Assembly (NCBI GenBank): GCA_903850735.1
Contig: CAINMN010000329.1
Span: 1 to 35,378, forward strand
Length of the DNA stretch: 35,378 nt
Source: an uncultured Burkholderiales bacterium
GTDB lineage: Bacteria > Pseudomonadota > Gammaproteobacteria > Burkholderiales > Burkholderiaceae_C
Reading direction: 5' to 3'
The notes below the pieces were generated by a model. It had not been told where the DNA came from, searched no databases, and saw only the letters and a list, made by a program, of their open reading frames with translations. Position numbers and translations under genes: made by a program. Below, piece after piece: positions 31,183 through 35,378 of the stretch. How positions within the stretch are numbered: the first letter of the stretch is position 1; every line of letters begins with the position of its first letter.

Positions 31183-31865
31183 AAGTAACCTTTCTCCAGC
31201 ATGGACAGAGCTTGGCCGGGCGCCACGATGACGTGGTCCAGCACCCGGATGTCCACCACCAGCAGCGCATTGCGCAGGGTTTGGGTGAGGGCTTCGTCGG
31301 CCTTGGAGGGCAGCACGCTGCCGCTGGGGTGGTTGTGCGCCAACACCACCGCGTGGGCGCCCTGGTCGAGCGCGGCCTTGACCACCTCCCTTGGGTACAC
31401 GCTGGTCTGCGTCAAAGTGCCTTGGAACATTTCGCGAAAGCTCAGCATGCGGTGCTGGGCGTCGAGGAACAACACGCCAAACACCTCATGCGGGCAATGG
31501 GCCATGTGCATTTGCAGGAACAGCTTGACCGCTTCGGGCGAGGACATCAGGTCGCGCGCTTGCATTTGTTCGGCCATGGCGCGGCGCGACAACTCGAGCA
31601 CGGCAGACAGCTCGGCGCGCTTGGCCGGTCCGCCCATGCCTTTGACGCTGCGCAAGTCTTGCGGGGTGGCTTGCAACAAACCCGCCAAGCCCTGAAAGCG
31701 CGTCAGCAAAGATTGCGCAAGTTGCAGCACGCTGTGGCCCTTGACGCCGGTGCGCAACAGCAACGCCAAAAGTTCGACATCGGTCAGCGCTGCTGGGCCG
31801 AGGGCCGCTATTTTTTCGCGGGGTCGCAAGGGCTGGGGGAGATCTTGAAGCAACATGACAGTCAT
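31179..31865 (-). CDS. radC: RadC-family JAB/MPN metalloprotease-like protein (228 aa)
   Basis: RadC proteins carry a JAMM metal-binding motif. Here it reads HNHPSGSVLPSKAD, supplying the two histidines and the aspartate, with the glutamate in REVVKAALDQG-type context upstream. The preceding EVFGVLFLDAQHRMLSFREMFQGTLTQTSVYPREVV block is typical, and the N-terminal helix-hairpin-helix-like region (AALTDVELLALLLRTGVKGHSVLQLAQSLL) is complete. The biochemical role of RadC is still debated despite the DNA-repair name. A second Met at 31856 could also be the start. It overlaps the Smr gene and is divergent from fkpB. Confidence 0.93.
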   Translation of the reverse strand: MTVMLLQDLPQPLRPREKIAALGPAALTDVELLALLLRTGVKGHSVLQLAQSLLTRFQGLAGLLQATPQDLRSVKGMGGPAKRAELSAVLELSRRAMAEQMQARDLMSSPEAVKLFLQMHMAHCPHEVFGVLFLDAQHRMLSFREMFQGTLTQTSVYPREVVKAALDQGAHAVVLAHNHPSGSVLPSKADEALTQTLRNALLVVDIRVLDHVIVAPGQALSMLEKGYF

Positions 31866-31933
31866 GAAAGGGGCAGGGCCTTGCTTAATGCGCCTCGACT
31901 GGATGGCGTTGACCAGGGTTTTGTGAAGCTTTC

Positions 31934-31939
31934 TACAAT
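31934..31939 (+). promoter_or_regulatory. Probable sigma-70 promoter of fkpB-ispH
   Basis: A TACAAT -10 stands at 31934-31939. TTGACC at 31909-31914 could be its -35, at a spacing of 19 bases, slightly long. The start codon follows 24 bases after the -10 and has only a weak GCGAG ribosome site. Confidence 0.5.
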
Positions 31940-31963
31940 AGGCCCCAGTTTAGCGAGACCCGA

Positions 31964-32427
31964 ATGAACACATCCGCCACCGCGCCATTGCCCCGTATCC
32001 AGGCGGGGTCCTTTCTGACCCTGCATTACCGATTGGCAGGCCCTCAGGGGGACATCATCAACACTTTCGAAGGGCAACCGGCCACCTTGACGCTGGGGGT
32101 CAGCGAGTTGTCGCCGGCCATGGAGCAGCGCCTGCTGGGCTTGGAGGAAGGTGCGCGCGTCACCTTCGAATTGCCGGTGGGCGAGGCTTTTGGCGATCGC
32201 AACCCGGACATGCAGCAGTGGGTCAGCCGTCGTTTGCTCAAAGAGTTTGGCGACCCGGACGAAAACTACCAGGTCGGGGATGTGGTGCAGTTCCCCGCGC
32301 CCAACGGCCAAGGGTCTTACGCGGGCGCCGTTCAGCAAGCGCGAGAGGACGCCGTGTTGTTCGACTTCAACCACCCGCTGGCAGGGCAGCCCGTGACCTT
32401 TGAAGTCCTGGTGATTGGGGTGCTGTG

Positions 32428-32428
<1 letters not shown>
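31964..32428 (+). CDS. fkpB: FKBP-type peptidyl-prolyl isomerase, SlpA/FkpB-like (154 aa)
   Basis: This is a cytoplasmic proline isomerase of the SlyD/FkpB sort. It has the opening strand GSFLTLHYRLAGPQGDIINTF, the pocket stretch PATLTLGVSELSPAMEQRLLGLEEGARVTFELPVGEAFGDRNPDMQQWV, and a small inserted-flap region (QVGDVVQFPAPNG). FKBP active-site residues (Y near the start, F near the end) are visible. The gene pair fkpB-ispH is conserved in many Proteobacteria, and here the stop and the ispH start share a base (TGATG). Confidence 0.93.
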
Positions 32429-34733
<2,305 letters not shown>

Positions 34734-34744
34734 GGCAAATTTTT

Positions 34745-35185
34745 ATGCGTGATCGTCATTTCCTGGTTCTCTCTGTGGCGCTGGTGCTGTCTGCATGTGC
34801 GTCACGACCCATCGAAGGGGAGATGAAAAGCGACATGCCTCGGCCCAGCGTTGACATCTTGGGTCAGACCCAACTTCCTGCAGGCGCCAAGATTCAGCAT
34901 GACAAATCACTGATCATGGGCGCAGGCGACCAATGGGTCGGTCGCGTCAGTTTGGATGTGGGACGGGACCTCAGCGCGGCCTACAAATTTTTTCTGGAAA
35001 CCTACCCGCAGCAAGGTTGGACCTTGGTGACGGCGGTGCGTGGTCAAACCAGCTTGCTGGTTTTCACCAAACAAGAGCGCAATGCCACAGTGGAGTTGCA
35101 AGAGGGGAATTTGTTAAGTGGGGGAAGTGTCACCTTGACGGTGTCCCCCCGAAATGCCACGGTGAGTGCCCCGCGCAAGCCTTGA
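34745..35185 (+). CDS. Small lipoprotein (146 aa)
   Basis: The start at 34745 gives a clean type II signal peptide (MRDRHFLVLSVALVLSAC), with the lipobox LSAC and lipidated Cys18. The longer ORF from 34712 would overlap serS and weaken the signal. The +2 residue after Cys is alanine, so sorting to the outer membrane is expected. The mature part has mixed strands and helices (WVGRVSLDVGRDLSAAYKFFLETYPQQGWTLVTAVRGQTSLLVFTK), a pattern like that of small envelope lipoproteins with a DUF4136/BamC-like fold, but I cannot name the family. It ends 36 bases before the tRNA. Confidence 0.82.
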   Translation: MRDRHFLVLSVALVLSACASRPIEGEMKSDMPRPSVDILGQTQLPAGAKIQHDKSLIMGAGDQWVGRVSLDVGRDLSAAYKFFLETYPQQGWTLVTAVRGQTSLLVFTKQERNATVELQEGNLLSGGSVTLTVSPRNATVSAPRKP

Positions 35186-35221
35186 GGCTGGGAGCCTGCT
35201 AGAATATGCCATTCGACACGC

Positions 35222-35312
35222 GGAGAGATGGCAGAGTGGTCGATTGTACCTGACTCGAAATCAGGCGTACGGTTTTCCCGTACCGAGGGTTCGAATCCCT
35301 CTCTCTCCGCCA
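35222..35312 (+). tRNA. tRNA-Ser (anticodon CGA)
   Basis: The cloverleaf is complete. The acceptor stem GGAGAGA pairs with TCTCTCC, followed by discriminator G and an encoded CCA. The D arm begins TGGCAGAGTGG. The anticodon stem CCTGA/TCAGG closes the loop CTCGAAA with anticodon CGA (reads UCG codons). The long variable arm (CGTACGGTTTTCCCGTACCG) is the mark of a class II serine tRNA. The T arm GAGGGTTCGAATCCCTC is standard. A TAGAAT at 35200-35205 may be its -10, without a good -35. Confidence 0.97.
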
Positions 35313-35319
35313 AGATCAT

Positions 35320-35363
35320 TTCGAACTGATTCCAAGTCGTTCGAACTACTTCCAATCCGTTCG
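35320..35363 (+). repeat. Tandem 20-base direct repeats just downstream of the tRNA
   Basis: Two copies of TTCGAACTnnTTCCAAnnCG (35320-35339 and 35340-35359) are followed by a third start, TTCG. Each copy shares TTCGAA with the tRNA T-loop. They begin eight bases past the CCA end and continue towards the window's edge. Confidence 0.75.
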
Positions 35364-35378
35364 GGGTCCCTTCGGGTG

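Overview
The window looks like chromosomal DNA of a betaproteobacterium in Burkholderiales, most likely a Comamonadaceae relative. The evidence is the overall gene complement and protein style: a Bug/TctC-type solute receptor, sigma-54-driven flagellar genes, an fkpB-ispH pair and moderately high GC. No plasmid, phage, IS or CRISPR signature is visible. Genus assignment is inference.

Region 1 (1-2536, minus strand) is an AT-richer three-gene block of glycosyltransferase-like proteins, the last running off the left edge. Its position beside flagellin suggests flagellin or surface glycan modification. Region 2 (2700-7244) holds a small helical-repeat gene and a giant flagellin of 1106 aa, each behind a near-perfect sigma-54 -24/-12 promoter, followed by a small four-cysteine protein. 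Region 3 (7196-15788) starts with a sigma-54 promoter and the gene for a sigma-54 activator. It continues as a tightly packed, overlapping run: fliE, fliF, fliG, fliH, an unnamed gene, fliI and fliJ. The unnamed gene encodes what I read as a 'mini-FliF': one membrane helix with a VVRPM juxtamembrane motif, a Pro/Ala/Glu-rich linker, and a C-terminal tail clearly homologous to the FliG-binding tail of the FliF in the same operon. This is the most interesting item in the window.

Region 4 (15772-19950): a convergent methyltransferase-like gene separates fliJ from fliO-fliP-fliQ-fliR-flhB. fliK, fliL, fliM and fliN are not in the window. FlhB carries NPQH instead of NPTH at its autocleavage site. 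Region 5 (19976-23044) holds three co-directional envelope-type genes: a DamX-like SPOR protein, an acidic repeat protein and a membrane-anchored coiled-coil protein with a KPEP-repeat tail.

Region 6 (23038-35378) is mostly housekeeping: a glutamate-synthase-like flavoprotein, a universal stress protein, a Bug receptor, HslR, FdhD, an FtsX-type permease, a group II truncated haemoglobin, an Smr protein, RadC, FkpB, IspH, SerS, a lipoprotein and tRNA-Ser(CGA), with short tandem repeats just beyond the tRNA.

Together the central 20 kb encodes the flagellar filament, its sigma-54 activator, the MS ring/switch base, the export ATPase complex and the export gate. Genes for hook, rod, stator, FlhA, C-ring FliM/FliN and chemotaxis must lie elsewhere.
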